DNA of 64,000 bases from Parietaria judaica (taxonomy: Eukaryota; Streptophyta; Magnoliopsida; Rosales; Urticaceae). Location: contig OX940860.1 of assembly GCA_954871525.1 (NCBI GenBank), positions 30,660,001 to 30,724,000 of the forward strand, given 5' to 3'. Both the position numbers and the translations under genes were made by a program. Below, piece by piece: positions 45,686-58,514 of the stretch (position 1 is its first letter; every line of letters begins with the position of its first letter). A model generated the notes under the pieces. The model made no database searches. It saw only the letters and a list, made by a program, of their open reading frames with translations, and had not been told where the DNA came from.

Positions 45686-46775
45686 TATGGCCAGAAAGAT
45701 AGTTTTTTTTTTTTTTTGTGTTATATTTTTGTTTTGGTGGAAATTATTTTATGAATTAATTAATTTCCTCCTTTTTTTTTTTGATGTAATTGTAATAAAA
45801 AATAATAATGACAACATAATTAGATTGGTGAGTTGACAATGACCTGTCCTTAACGTGTTAGAAATTTATTAATTCTGATATAATTAGAAAAATTAATATA
45901 TATGATGATCTTGATTATGGATACTCTTTTAGGGAAAACTATATAATTAATACTGATTAATTATGGGAAATAGGGATATATATGAATATAATTCTAGATC
46001 TGAGTTCATTGATGTCAAGTGCAATTAATCCATGAGGAGTATTAGTATTATTTTGTTTAATGTTTGTTTGACTTTCTTCGTGTTGTACTTGTTGGAAGTT
46101 GTGAATTTAATAAATAAATAGTTTTCTATTTTTTTGTATTTTTAGATAATTCATTTGTGCATGTCTTACCAAATGGTGATCCACTAATACGTAGTGTAGT
46201 AAATGATCTTGTAGTTGTTGGACACTATCAATATTATATTGGTTACATTATATATGTATATGCTTATTTAAATAGTTAATTCTATCAAGAAATAAGAAAG
46301 GGATGACTCCAATAATATTGCCTATATCTGTGAATGAATCAAAACCCTATTATCCAAAGCGTTCACTTAATTTACATTTCTTTCGAGAGAAAATATCGCA
46401 AGCTTAGATATTTACTATTGAGAACGTTTTTCATGTACATTTTTTTGTAGAACGAAATTAATTTTTTTTTTAAATAGTTGAATGAAAAAGGTTAGTTTAA
46501 ATTATAGATTACGAAATTTTTTTTTCTAATAAATATATAAATGATTAAATATTTTGCATATTTTTAGAGGTAAAGAACAGTAGAAAAGTGATAAAGAATA
46601 AAAAAAAATTCTATAATATTTCAGAATAATTAAAACAAAAATATTTTTTGTTATTTAGCTGAAAAGAAAATGAGCTAATTTTTTTTATTACTTGTAGTTG
46701 TTTGTAGATTAGTAAAAGTGTGGACTGCCTTATTAATTACTTAATATCTTAATTAGTTGAGGTATTATAACTCTT
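45686..46775. other. 3' flank and AT-rich spacer
   Basis: Poly(T) and AATAAA-like words follow the stop. No other gene or element ends are seen. Confidence 0.5.
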
Positions 46776-47006
46776 TAACACTAGGGACGGAACTAGAAAT
46801 AAAAATGAGAGGCAAAAAGAAATTATCTAAACAAACCTGTATTTATCGTTTATAGTAATTAGGAGGCCAATTATGTATATAGTCTTGAGTTTAATGTTTT
46901 TTGGCATAATCTCTTCGACTTCGTATTGTATTTGAGAAAGTTCGAAATTGATCACGGGCCATGGTAGCCCGTAATTTCTACTTAGTTCTGCCGTTCCCTA
47001 ACACAA
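46776..47006. mobile_element. hAT-like MITE, about 215 bp
   Basis: The element (46784-46998) has GGGACGGAACTAGAAAT at the left and ATTTCTACTTAGTTCTGCCGTTCCC at the right. The flanks TAACACTA / TAACACAA match in 7 of 8 positions. The interior is AT-rich and non-coding. Confidence 0.7.
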
Positions 47007-47820
47007 TTTACACGACATACAACTTAACGGTCGTGTCTTTAACGGCGACTACATGATCTTCAATGCGAAACTTTGCACTTGGGGTACCAATTTTCATTCT
47101 TAATTCTGTTCAGATTTGCTTTGAAGGCGAGTCAATTTAATTTTATGATCATATCAAGCTGGCTAGATGAGGAATTCAACAAACCATTGACCAATGAAGT
47201 ATTTTTTTTTTTTTATATAATCTGATGTACACGTTGTTGAGATTTTTTTAATAAGATATATATAGTTAACTAATCTCGTTATTTGTAGCTATTTCTTTCA
47301 TACTATTTGAAGATTTGCAAGCGCAAGGGAGCATATATACAGCTCACACCGAGAATGCACAATTATGATCTAGATTATGTCACATTTTGTTATTGTTTGT
47401 CCATTTTGTTTTTTATTTGGAGATTAATTAGTTATTAGTTCTAACAAATACCGGAATCCCTTAGTGTGGAAAGTGTATGATCGAGTTGTTTTGGATGTTA
47501 TAACATTCCGAGTGTAAGTTTTGTGTTTTATTTCAAGCAATTCGACATTGTAAAAACTAGTTTAGCAATCTTTATGCATGGTAAACTTTGTTAACAAAAT
47601 ATCGTGTTTTCGACGTACGAAATATATAAATATAATATTGTCTATTGCAATTGTACATTACCTTCTCTCTTTTTTTAATTGTTGACGCTTCGCAGAAGAG
47701 CCTTATAAAACGCTCACTTCCATCAAAATGACAAGTCGTCGAATTGTTCATTAGTTTCGTCTCGAACCAAATCGAATCGATTCTTCTCAATCGCAGATAA
47801 AAAAAAGAGAGAGAGAGACC
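47007..47820. other. AT-rich spacer
   Basis: No gene or element ends are seen. Confidence 0.45.
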
Positions 47821-48858
47821 TTAAGGTGCCGTTTGGTAGACAACTCCAACTGTTTTTGTTTTCTCTATTCAGAATATTATAGTTGTAGTGTAAAAAACTC
47901 TTGCAATTGTTTTTAAATAACTGTTTGGTACACATTTCTGTTTTTATTTTTTAGAAATAAAACAACAGAATAACTGTTTGGAATACGATTCGATTTTTTC
48001 TTAAAAAATCAAATATTTAATACATTAATAAAATTTAAAAATATTATTACATTAATAATACAATAACATAAATATTATATTACGGTTTAAATTAGATACA
48101 ATCATGTTTAACATATCAAAGCTATATTATATAGTCTAAATAATCAGTTTTAACATGCATCGAGACTTTGAAGGTTCAATGGTGAAGCTTAAAGGTGGAA
48201 ATTTGGTATCCGTTTTCCAGTTTTGTCTCTGTTCCGGTACCGGTCCCGGATCGATTATAAAAAAATCCAAGAAATTTAATTTAAACCCAAGAACTGGTAC
48301 TTCTCGGTACCCATTTTTAGAATTGAGAACCGAAAACGATGCCCTAAACAAATATTCCCCGGTTTATGTTACCGGATCTGATTTTAAACTACATGTCATT
48401 TTTTTTAGTTTTTAGTATGTCATTTTTAGTGTATTTTAAACTTTTATTGTCGTTTTTATACTATTTGTAGTTTTTAATTTTTGGTTTTCAAAAATACATG
48501 TGGTTTTTAAGTCAAGCACTTTTAAAACCGAAATCGGTAAAAAAAAAAATCCCAATTTTTTGGAACATAGACGGAAAAAAAAGAAGTTATTTCCCGGTTC
48601 CCGGTTCCCGGTTCGGATTTTACTCTTAATGAAGTCGATAGAAATAAGGAGTGATGAAAGAAAAAATTGAGTGAAAAAAACAGAAACAACAAAAATCTGT
48701 ATTTGAAAATCCTTAAGAAAAATAGAATAAAACTTGAAATGTTTTGGAGTTCAATTTGATGAGTTACACACCAAACAGTCATTTATTTTTTCCAGTGTAA
48801 CTGTACAAGTTAGAAAACTAAAAAACTGTTTTCAAGTTATGTACCAAACACAGCCTAA
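47821..48858. mobile_element. Probable MITE-like element with GCCGTTTGGTA ends
   Basis: The left end AGGTGCCGTTTGGTAGACA and right end TACCAAACACAGCCT are inverted and flanked by TTA / TAA, as in PIF/Harbinger-type elements. The interior (about 48160-48620) is a GGTACCGGTCCCGG / CCGGTTCCCGG-rich block that looks like a second nested element. Superfamily and nesting are inferred. Confidence 0.45.
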
Positions 48859-49265
48859 CAGTTTGAATGTTTTGTTTGTGGATTTGGGTAATAGTTATGG
48901 TGTTTCTATACAGACCATTGCTTTTACAATAAGTCTTAAGACATTATTATTGTGAGAAAAAGCGCCCAGCCCAGTCCAGCCCGACCTTGAACTGTGTGCT
49001 TATATTTCTAGAGAACATTGCGATTTCATATTATTAAGTGATAAACACGTTATTTTTTCCCTACTTTTTTGTGGTCTCTGATTTATGAGCTCTTGAATAA
49101 TTAAAATTTGATTTGTTGAGTATTTGTCAATGGATTCAGAGAGTGATGCGGGAACAAATTAGATTACTAGTGTAGCATGAGAATTCACAAGTCCGATCAA
49201 GGATAACTAATTCTTTATATTGTACGGGTTCACAAGGATTTTTCTTTTACTATTTTTTTTCTTTT
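48859..49265. other. AT-rich spacer
   Basis: Nothing recognisable. Confidence 0.45.
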
Positions 49266-49507
49266 GGGTAATGAAAATTGTCAAACTCTTATTTTGTGTC
49301 TTCCGTCATATTTGCGCCCCGAACCGCATCCCGTGTCACGTTTTTAAACCTATTAAATATATCATTTTTAATTAAAAAAATTAAACTGATTTATCAATAA
49401 TAAAACAATGGTATATTTAATGAGTTTAAAAACGTGGCGCGTGGCGCGGTTGTGGACGAAAATATGACGGAATACACAAAATAAAAGTTTTGCAACTTTC
49501 GCCACCC
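49266..49507. mobile_element. Foldback MITE, 242 bp
   Basis: The left arm (GGGTAATGAAAATTGTCAAA ... TTATTTTGTGTCTTCCGTCA) is closely matched by the reverse complement of the right arm over about 100 bp, leaving a short loop. The ends are GGGT/ACCC. It is a Mutator-like foldback by appearance; no target duplication was found. Confidence 0.65.
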
Positions 49508-50766
49508 AAAAAAAGAATGAAAACGTTGGATCATTTGGTAAATTTTTCAAAATTATTTTCATTGTTTTTTGACCTTTATACAATGTATTAGAAAATGAAA
49601 ACTTGTTTGGTGCATTTTACTATTCAAATATTCTTAAAATTTGTATTTTCCTTTGGTACATTTTATGTTTGTAATTGAAAACACAAAATTAGTTGTTTTC
49701 ATCTTTTTTTTTTACTAACAGCTTTTTGAAAATACTACCCACCAAACATGATTTTGAAAACAAGACAAAAAATATTTTAGAAAAAAATCTCTTTAAATAT
49801 ATTTAAAAAATGAGAACACTCCGAAAACATTACCAAACAGGCAAGTCAACTTTTCAAAGACTTTAACTACTTTATATACTTATAAAGAAAGAGTTATGCA
49901 CACGATCAACAAAAGGGACACCTCAAAGTTAGTATAGTAAACAAAGTTTTCACAGGATGTTACGTCCGATATTGTAAATACTATTTTGTCAAATCATTAT
50001 CATTGTAAACCTGTTAAGAAAATAACGCGTGTCACGTTTTCGACATTTATTTTTATCTTCATTTCTTATCTGCCTAAGAGATTCTTACTTAACTAAATGG
50101 AATAGCGCACATTCAAACCTTTGGTATTTTCAAACAATTTTACATCAGTCATATGCAGGTGAAACATATAAATCTAATATTATTTGTTTAAATATATATA
50201 TATATATAATTGTTCGTTTAATAATTGTGTCTTTTTTACAACCAGATTTTTATTATTAAGTGTTCTAATTTGAGGTAATTAATTAGATTAAATATCTTTG
50301 CTAACGAAACCAGACGAGGGCATGTTCAAATACATAAGGGATGATAAGCTTAACCAGTCAATGTTATTTTGATTAATTAGCGTATGAAGAATTTAATAGA
50401 GCCTAATTGTAGAGACTACGATGTAGTTTAGTTAATGAGTGGGCTATTCTTAGACCACTTTGAAAAATATAGGCCCTGTAATGCAAAGCCCAATGTTCGT
50501 AGACCAATCTACTTCATGAATATTTTTGTTTTCCACAAAACCAAGACACGTGTGTGACACGATATTATATTAGCCATAATTACAATTTATGATTACTTAG
50601 GTCTAAAGTCTAATCATATGGGAATGGCACCATCATTTTTCTAAATAAAATATAGCTTTTTGACCTTTTCCGAAAACCACACGCCCAAAAAAGATTACAT
50701 GTAATTTATTATTAGGGTCTATTTGGTTTCTTTTAAAGTAAAATTTTAACATTCATCTAATTAAAT
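49508..50766. other. AT-rich spacer
   Basis: A region (about 49590-49850) with TTGTTTGGTGCATTTTA / CCACCAAACATG inverted words may be another decayed MITE. No gene is seen. Confidence 0.35.
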
Positions 50767-50893
50767 TCACCAATGGTGTGGTTGCTAGGATAGCCTAGTG
50801 GTAATTCCACATTACCTTTAAAGTGGAGGTTGTGGGTTTGATCCCCACATGCAGCAAAGCTGTCTTAAAAAAAAAAAAAAATCACCAATAGTG
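50767..50893 (+). mobile_element. tRNA-derived SINE with 12-bp TSD
   Basis: The element (50779-50881) contains an A-box-like TAGCCTAGTGG and a B-box GGTTTGATCCC at tRNA-like spacing and ends in a poly(A) tail. TCACCAATGGTG (50767-50778) and TCACCAATAGTG (50882-50893) are its target duplication (11 of 12). Its head is shared with 60053-60266. Confidence 0.85.
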
Positions 50894-52987
50894 AATCTTA
50901 CTTAATAGTGAAATCCTAAATTTTCAAAGGTGTAACTAGAGCTCATCGGATAAAAAAATCCGCCATATATGATTTATCCATTTATTTGTTCGATTCTATA
51001 GTTTCTAGTATATTATCTGAAGCGAATTTAGGATATAAATATCAAAGAATTAAGTTGGAGATAGTAGCTAATTATGTATAATTAGAGTAGACAACATAAA
51101 AAATTAAAATCGATTAAAAGTTAAATGTTTTCCGATAATTTAAGAGAACTACAATTTTTTTGGGCAATACATAGATGCCTCTGCATATAATCCTAAAAAT
51201 ACAAATAAATTGACGTTGCGACGCGACCCAAATATTTAAACGTAACTGACTTCGAAAGCGAATTCAACTATAAATTGTTTTCTTTGTTCAAATTATATAT
51301 AGTTTTATCAAGACAAAATCATGTGTTCCTTAAACTTGTAACGTAAGAAGGCATGTCCAACGATAGGTAATTAGTTACACCGTCCTTGTAACCGCCCGGG
51401 CGCACGTTTGTGTTTGAGGCCGCATCCATTTGTATAGCAAATGCAAATAAAAAACAATAATAATAAATGGAAAGTAATAATTAAAAAAATATGGAAGCCT
51501 GTCTTTATGTTAGCACAAAGTAATTGGATGAACTTTAATCAAACAAAAGTTTCCATTAACTATATGATTCAAATGAGATAAGATTCTTTTTGGTGTCACC
51601 ATTAGAAGCTCATTAAATTATGTAATTAATAATTTAAATCATAGCCTTTCCAAGTGTCTTCTTTAATTTAACTCTCCTTTCCAAGTCAATCTATGTTTTA
51701 TAAGAAACAACTTTACTCTACTATGACCCATTACGTGACCCTTTTGCTTGCTTCATGGGTTTTTAATTTTTTTAATTATTGGTCAAGTCTTCAACTTTAA
51801 TCAACATAAATTTATTTTATTATTGGTTACAAATCTTGGAATAGTTAAACAATTTATTTATTTATTAAATTTTAAAACAAGTATATCATTTACAAAATCT
51901 CCCGAGTCATTGATTAATCTTTCGATCATATAATATAAACTGATTGTTTATAATAACATTGCTATCATGGGCGGGATACAAATCGAGTGAGGTGGGGAAG
52001 TCGCGGCTAAAGTCGGGTAAGAATTCTTCATTTAAAAAATTTACGGGGCGATGCTCTTCTTAGTTGCGTCGCAGACTATTTCGTGACTAAATTTTCTTAA
52101 CCACAGTTACTAGATTACATAAGATTTGTCTGTCTATTTTATTATTATTATTATTATTATTATATAAAAGAAAACTTTACTTAATTACTTGATTAACAAC
52201 AATCAACAATATTGAAAATTGACAAGCGGTCAACACTCAGTAACGAGCAAATGGAAAATGGTGATGTCCAAGTCATAGTCATGACTTAGTGACTCACCAA
52301 CGGCTACATAAAAACTTCGTAATATATATTTGAGGTAAAGTACCCAATCTTCTTATAATAGCTCGAAATATTTACAAAACGTGCAATCATGCTGATTAAA
52401 TATCAAAGATCGTGAAATTACATTTTTGATAGTTTTTTTATGTCTTCGTTAACATTGGATCATTTTCACATATATATTTCAAATTTAAGTAAAAAGAGAA
52501 ATCACAAAACGTAAAAATTAAGCGTTAATTTGAGTTGTACATGTGTAAATGACTCAACAATGAAGACACGTGAAACATACTCAATTGAAAGCATACATAT
52601 TATTTTTAAAAATATATGTTATTATGAAAAAGAAATTGAGTACTTTTATCTTAATTATTCATACGTGTGTGATGTTGGACTTTGAAAATGGGCTCAATGG
52701 GAAAGCCTGCCAACGGCTCTTCCCCACTTGCTATTTTAATTTATTCAATTTACTTCTAATACTAATTATTAATATTGTTACATTATTTTCATTAGTTGAC
52801 ATGTCTATTAAGTATTAATTATGTCAAAACAATAAGCTACGGTATTCGTAACTAAGAACGTTATTAAACAAGCATGCTAGAAAAATACACGATCTCATCA
52901 TTAAATAATAATAAATAAATAAATAAAAACATAAAACTCGTCATTTTTATGGTTGACATGCCGGACGAAATAAGAGAGAAAAAACTT
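50894..52987. other. AT-rich spacer
   Basis: No gene is seen. An (ATT)n run lies at about 52140-52163 and a small GC patch at 51970-52020. Confidence 0.45.
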
Positions 52988-52988
52988 A

Positions 52989-53455
52989 GGGGCCGTTTGG
53001 TTATGTTTTCTAAATCCATTTTCTAGAAAACACTGTCCGAAAACGCGTATGGTTATGTATTTAGAAAACGAATTCATAATATATTTTTTGCGACTTTTAA
53101 ATTTACAAAGAAAAGTGAAAACAAATAAAATGTGTTTTCTACTTTATTCCACATGATTACTTTCTTTCTCTCTCCTCTATAACTATTTTAATATATATTT
53201 TATTATGTTTCTTTTTCTTTGAACCTGTGATGGACTCATAATATATACCACTGAAAAGCTTACGCCGAGACGAATCCAATGATTGGTGGGAAACAATAAT
53301 TTTGACATTTTTTTTTAAATGTTGTTTTTTATTTATTTTAATATAGTAAAATAAAAAATAACCAAATAATACTTAAAATATCCTAAAAATATAATTCTAA
53401 ATTTGTTTTTAGAATTCAAAATTAGAATACACAAAAAACATAACCAAACGGCCCC
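52989..53455. mobile_element. MITE with GGGGCCGTTTGGTTATGTTTT ends, about 467 bp
   Basis: The left end GGGGCCGTTTGGTTATGTTT is the exact reverse complement of the right end (AAACATAACCAAACGGCCCC). The flanks (CTTA / TAGA) do not give a clear duplication. The terminal motif is like Tourist/PIF-type MITEs, but the superfamily is not settled. Confidence 0.75.
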
Positions 53456-53930
53456 TAGATTGTTTTTATAAACTAGGTGATGAATATATAAAATAAATGA
53501 AATAGAAGTTTATGTAACTTATTTTTTATTTGTAGATTTTGTCATCTTTTATAAAGTTAACTAAATATATAATGTCACATATCAATAAATTCATGAGAGG
53601 GAATTTAGTTCCACACATGATAAAATTCGATTCATTATAATTAATAAATATATCTACAAATATATTATTAATAAAAATTACAGTTAAATAAAAAATAAGT
53701 TTGAGTCAAGCAATTTAAAACGTCAAACTCAAGCTAATGGATGCTCTCTACAATTATCGAGATTTTTCTTTGACATTCGAACACTAAAATGCTAAACACC
53801 GCCAGTAAAAATTAAAAATAAATTATTCCCTCTTATTGATTCATTGATTCTGCTTGGCAATATAAATTGATGATAATATCGGCCTTATTCAACACTACAA
53901 ACAACATGCTTATTCGTGTATACTTTATCA

Positions 53931-54406
53931 TTATTATTTGGGTTAATGACGGCTAAAATACCTAAAATTTGGTCAAAGAACCCTTCGTGTACCCAAAGTT
54001 TAAAAGTGCTGGCAAAAGTACCCAAAGTTGCATTTGGGGAGTTGATCAATCCATTATCGTAACGCAGTTAACTTACCCGCTAACTCTGCCACGTGGACAA
54101 ACGTGGGTTGCTGACATGTCAATTTTTTGCCACGTGGACGAACCCAATTAGAGGTTTAATTCGTTGTTTTGTCGTAAACTTGGCTGATGTGGGCTCACCC
54201 ACGTGGCAAAAAATTGCTATGTCAGCAACCCACGTTTGTTCACGTGGCCAGAGTTAACAAGTAAGTTAACTGCGTTACGATAATGGAGTGGTCAACGCCC
54301 CAAATGTGATTTTGGGTACTTTTGCCACCACTTTTAGACTTTGGGTACACGAGAGGTTCTTTGACCAAACTTTGAGTATTTTCACCGTCATTAACCCTTA
54401 TTATTT
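53931..54406. mobile_element. Mutator-type foldback element with four G-boxes, exact 9-bp TSD
   Basis: The element (53940-54397) starts GGGTTAATGACGG and ends CCGTCATTAACCC. TTATTATTT is duplicated at both sides (53931-53939 and 54398-54406), the 9-bp length being diagnostic for Mutator-like elements. Two arms of about 200 bp pair with each other. CACGTG occurs at 54090, 54131, 54200 and 54241, most in CCACGTGG/CACGTGGC context, and ACGTGGG-type words are nearby. No coding sequence. Confidence 0.93.
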
Positions 54407-55620
54407 AATTCGTTACTCATTTTTACTCACCAAATTTAAAGTCTTATGTTTCTCGTCGTTTTGTATCATGAATCTTTAGAGTTAAGATATTATAATTCAA
54501 AAAGTTCCAATTTTCAGTTTCCAATTATCCTATATATCTATAAGAAACCTTTCCCAACAAACTTCAAGCATGTATATATGTGGATGAAGCTTTAACGAGT
54601 GTCCAATGCTTCTCGAAAATCAATCACATATTCAGTTTTACAACTAATCATAAAAGCGGTTTTTTTTTTTTATTTAAACTGCAAGTTAATGTTCATTAAT
54701 TCCAAAAATTCAATCGAAATAGATTAACTGAGTTATTTTTATTATCTTTTGATATTCTTCTCTAAATGTAATTATAATTTTCTCCTAATATATTATACCA
54801 TTGAGTTAACAATCTTTGAACACGTTGCATTTTTATGTTTTACCAGATATATAGTATATACCACTACAAATAGCTAGCCAGCTAGGTCCATTGGAACTTA
54901 TTCGCATTTTAATTCTAAAATACATTAATTAAATTTTGTGTTTTCATTAATTCCAAATGCAGCTTTTTGTCTTATTAACACATAAGATTTAATGGAAAAT
55001 AAAATGACTACAAAGGTAGTCTATAAAGTCTAAACTACAATCTAAGAGTCCATTGAAACAAAAACAACAAAACTATAATCTAAGAGCCAATGTGTATGGA
55101 CAATAATGGCCACGTTATAATAGAGCAACACGTTTTAAAATGAAAGGGTTAATAACCACATAAATAAATGTTGATTTTTCAGTAGTATAAGTTTAAATTT
55201 ATCTTCACGATTTTTTATATTATTATTAAAATTTTATTTAATTTTTCAATTGTTTAAGTAAATTTCTGGATGGGTGATTAGTAACTTTTCAATATGTACT
55301 TTGACGCAAAAAATGGACAATTTGAGAAAACGTCGAGTTAAAAAAAAAACTTGTGTCAAATTCTATACAATGTTACACAATGAAATTACATCAAATATTT
55401 GAAAATATAGCTCAAATTCATAAATTACGTAAAAAGTAAAAAACATATACTTTTGCCACTATTAAGTACAATTCGAAGAAGAAAAAAAACCCCTATAATA
55501 TCACCCAAATCTGTAAAAAAAAAAATCACACAAACAATCTTATTTCATCTTGTTCCATCATCAACATAAAAAAAATCAACTTCATCAAGAACTTGTTATC
55601 AAAATATCAAATGTAAGTTC
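54407..55620. other. AT-rich spacer
   Basis: No gene or clear element ends are seen. Confidence 0.5.
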
Positions 55621-56205
55621 TAGGGGTGAAACCGGGTTGGGTACCCAATTTTTTTGAGGTACCCGGATCCGAAAACCGGGTATCTAAAAATTCATAACCG
55701 GGTACCCAAAATCCGGGTATCTAGTTTTTGATACCCGGATCCGTTTTTTTATAAATATATTATCTCAAAATAAACATTGTCTCATAAATAAACATACATC
55801 CATTGTCTTAAAATTAAAATACATAAAAAAATAGTCTCGCGGTTTTTTCTTCGTTTCCGCTATCATTTCTTCGTTCCGCGCATCAAGCATCATCAACATC
55901 AATTATAATTATAAATATATGATAATAATAATAAAAAAAAAGTATTACAAGTCAAATAAACATGAGATAAAAATAATTATATTAAATTAAAGAAAAATAA
56001 AATAATTAAAAAAATCGGGTATTAAACCGGGTACCGGGTACCTGGTTTTTATGATTTTAATACCCGGTTCCAGAACCCGGTTTTAAAACCGGGTACGGGT
56101 ATCCGGATCTGGAATTTAGATACGAATTCGGATTCGGGTTTTAAATCACGATATGGATTCGAATTTGGATTTTTACCCAGTTTTTGGCTTTTATTTTCAC
56201 CCCTA
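55621..56205. mobile_element. hAT-like element with CCGGGTACC-rich ends, about 585 bp
   Basis: It begins TAGGGGTGAAACCGGG and ends TTTTCACCCCTA. Both sides are crowded with GGGTACCCGG / CCGGGTA words around an AT-rich middle, the same layout as the TAGGGCTG element at 18905. The target duplication is not clear. Confidence 0.75.
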
Positions 56206-56794
56206 AATGTAACAAGTAAGCTAATATAGAACCTTAACTTTAACTTTGATTCAACCTAATACATTTCTAAGAACTACCACAAATCGTGAATAAAATTATG
56301 AAAAATCTAAATGATTCATGCATATACAACCTTAAAACTTCAAATCTCTCAAGATCCACTAAAAAATACCTTTATAATGCAAATTTATAAACTTTTAGAA
56401 TTTATGCCGTCATTTGGCCGAAAGCTTTTGGAACAATAATTCCTTCGATAATCTTATTTTACACATGAAAAGTTTTACCGAAAAGTAACTCTCTTTTCCA
56501 ACGATTATCTCTCAAAAAGTATAAAAAGATAACGATTAATGAAGATAACTTACCGAGAACTAGAATTTCAACGACAATCGACTTATATAAAGTAATATGT
56601 TATTTTATACTTGACGACTTATCTAAAATTTATTAAATTGAATAATGATAAAAAATTTACAAAAAGAAAAATAATAAACATAAAAAAAATTATCGTGATA
56701 ATACTCTTTGAGAATTTCATCCGTTAAAAACATTAAGTTTATATTATTTCAAAGACATTAGGTGCTTTAAGTTTAACCGCTATTAAAAAAAACT
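56206..56794. other. AT-rich spacer
   Basis: Nothing recognisable. Confidence 0.45.
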
Positions 56795-57252
56795 ACACCA
56801 ACCAAGGTTCAAAATACCGTTTTTGCCGATAAATCGGTTGCCGTTTTCGAGGATTATCGATGTATTTTCGAGGATTATCGATGGAAAACTAATAAAACTG
56901 TAGCTTATCGTTACCGACAGTTATCGAGAATTATCGATACCTATTGAGGATTCTCAATGGAAAACCACTAAAATAGTTTTAAGAATATATTTACTAAGTT
57001 TACATATGTAAATAAAATATAGTATCACTCTCACATATGTAAATACTCAAATAAAATCATGTCATACTAATATATATTTTTTGAATTAAAAGTACTTTTG
57101 CCAAAAAATTATTAAAAAATACTTTTTTTTTATGTACCCAAATTTTTACACTATTTTTACCGATAATTGATCGACATGAAATATTTTACCGATGACTAGT
57201 AGTACTACCTACAAGATAGATAATCGAAAAAAATTCGAACCTTCACTCAAAC
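56795..57252. mobile_element. hAT-type MITE (CAAGGTT family), 442 bp
   Basis: The element (56803-57244) has CAAGGTTCAAAATACC at the left and ATTCGAACCTTC at the right. The flanks ACACCAAC / ACTCAAAC match in 6 of 8. Internal words (TGCCGATAAATCGGTTGCCG, ATCGACATGAAATATTTTACCG) match the 43516-44472 element. Confidence 0.75.
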
Positions 57253-57676
57253 TTTACAAAATAGTAAATGGATCATAACTCATAAAAGGGTTACATTGAT
57301 TTGTGTGGTACGCAGAGTACCGTACTGGCGTACACCTGCGGGTCAGAGAGACTTGAATATCACTCTGATTCTAAAACAACTGTCCACGTATCAGCTCCAG
57401 CTTGGTCTATCACCAAAGCCAGCTGGTCTGCACCACACCCAACTAAAATCTTGTACCACCACCGACTAATTTTTCGTTATTCTCTTGAAGAAGTTAATTA
57501 CAATTCCTGAATTTTGTCTCTCATTTACATTGTTTATTATATATGTATATTTAAACATAAGTATTCTGTCAAAAAAAAAACATAAATATTTATATTTATA
57601 TTTATATAAATATAAATATAAAAAAGCTCTTTTTTTTTTTAATGTTAAATCCTTTTAAACTATGTAAGTCTATGTT
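57253..57676. other. Spacer with a short unassigned open frame
   Basis: From 57301 to 57510 a 69-codon plus-strand frame (MCGTQSTVLAYTCGSERLEY...) has higher complexity than its surroundings. I recognise no domain; it may be an exon relic. The rest is AT-rich. Confidence 0.2.
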
Positions 57677-57677
57677 T

Positions 57678-57975
57678 GGTCGACAAGAGGTGCACAAAAC
57701 ACCGTCGCGGCTGCTCGCGACTCGCTCGCCAAAACCGCGACGAGTTGGCGTCGCGACGCGTCGCGGCGTGTGGCGTCGCGGCGAGTCGCGAGAGAGCGGG
57801 AGAGAGTGTTGTGTGAGACGGAGAGAGCGAGAGCGCGGGAGGGAGAGAGAGAACGGGGGAGTCGCGACTCGTCGCGACCGGAAGCTCGGAGTCGCGACGC
57901 GTCGCGACGCGCCGGAATCCACCGCGACGAGTCGCGGTGCAGTTTGGCGACGGAAATGTGCACCTCTAGTCGACA
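57678..57975. mobile_element. hAT-type MITE, CpG-rich, about 282 bp
   Basis: The element (57686-57967) starts AGAGGTGCACA and ends TGTGCACCTCT. The flanks GGTCGACA / AGTCGACA match in 7 of 8. Like the 4747-5089 copy it is packed with GTCGCGAC/TCGCGA words around a GA-rich centre, so the two are one family. Confidence 0.88.
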
Positions 57976-57976
57976 T

Positions 57977-58514
57977 CATATCAAAGTTGTTTCCTCATAG
58001 GTCCTTTATAGTAGTAATTTTTTAGTTTTGGAGAAATAAATTCCAAATTTATGATTTTTATTTTATTTTTTAAAGCTAAGTGACAAATCATTCTGTAAAT
58101 GGGGTCACTAGATTCTGCGGGGTCCAGAGGACATAACTGTTAATAATTGAATGACCATGATGGTAAATCGGTAAATCTTCTGATTTTTCATGAGTCGAAT
58201 ATTATTCATTTAGTTTACTTTATGAACAAATAACTAAAAAAAAAAAAAAGGAATACCAAGACGTTTGATTAGCTAATATTTCTAATATTTCGCAACGTGC
58301 ATTTGATTAGAGTTGAGTGCGATAGACAAGACGTTTTTGGACAATCTTACTAAGAACAAAATTACTCCCTTTTTTGGTTTATTATCATTAAAATTTGTTC
58401 ATTTTATCTGATTTTAAATGTTTTAAAGAGACACTAAGTTGGTGATCGTGAACCTATAATAACATTACTCGTCGTGGATCGAGCAAAATAAGCAATTTTG
58501 TTCAGTTTTAGGTT
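57977..58514. other. AT-rich spacer
   Basis: Nothing recognisable. Confidence 0.45.

Noticed and set aside
50779..50881. A true tRNA gene
   Set aside because: It has A and B boxes but no clover-leaf ends, and the poly(A) tail with target duplication identifies a SINE.
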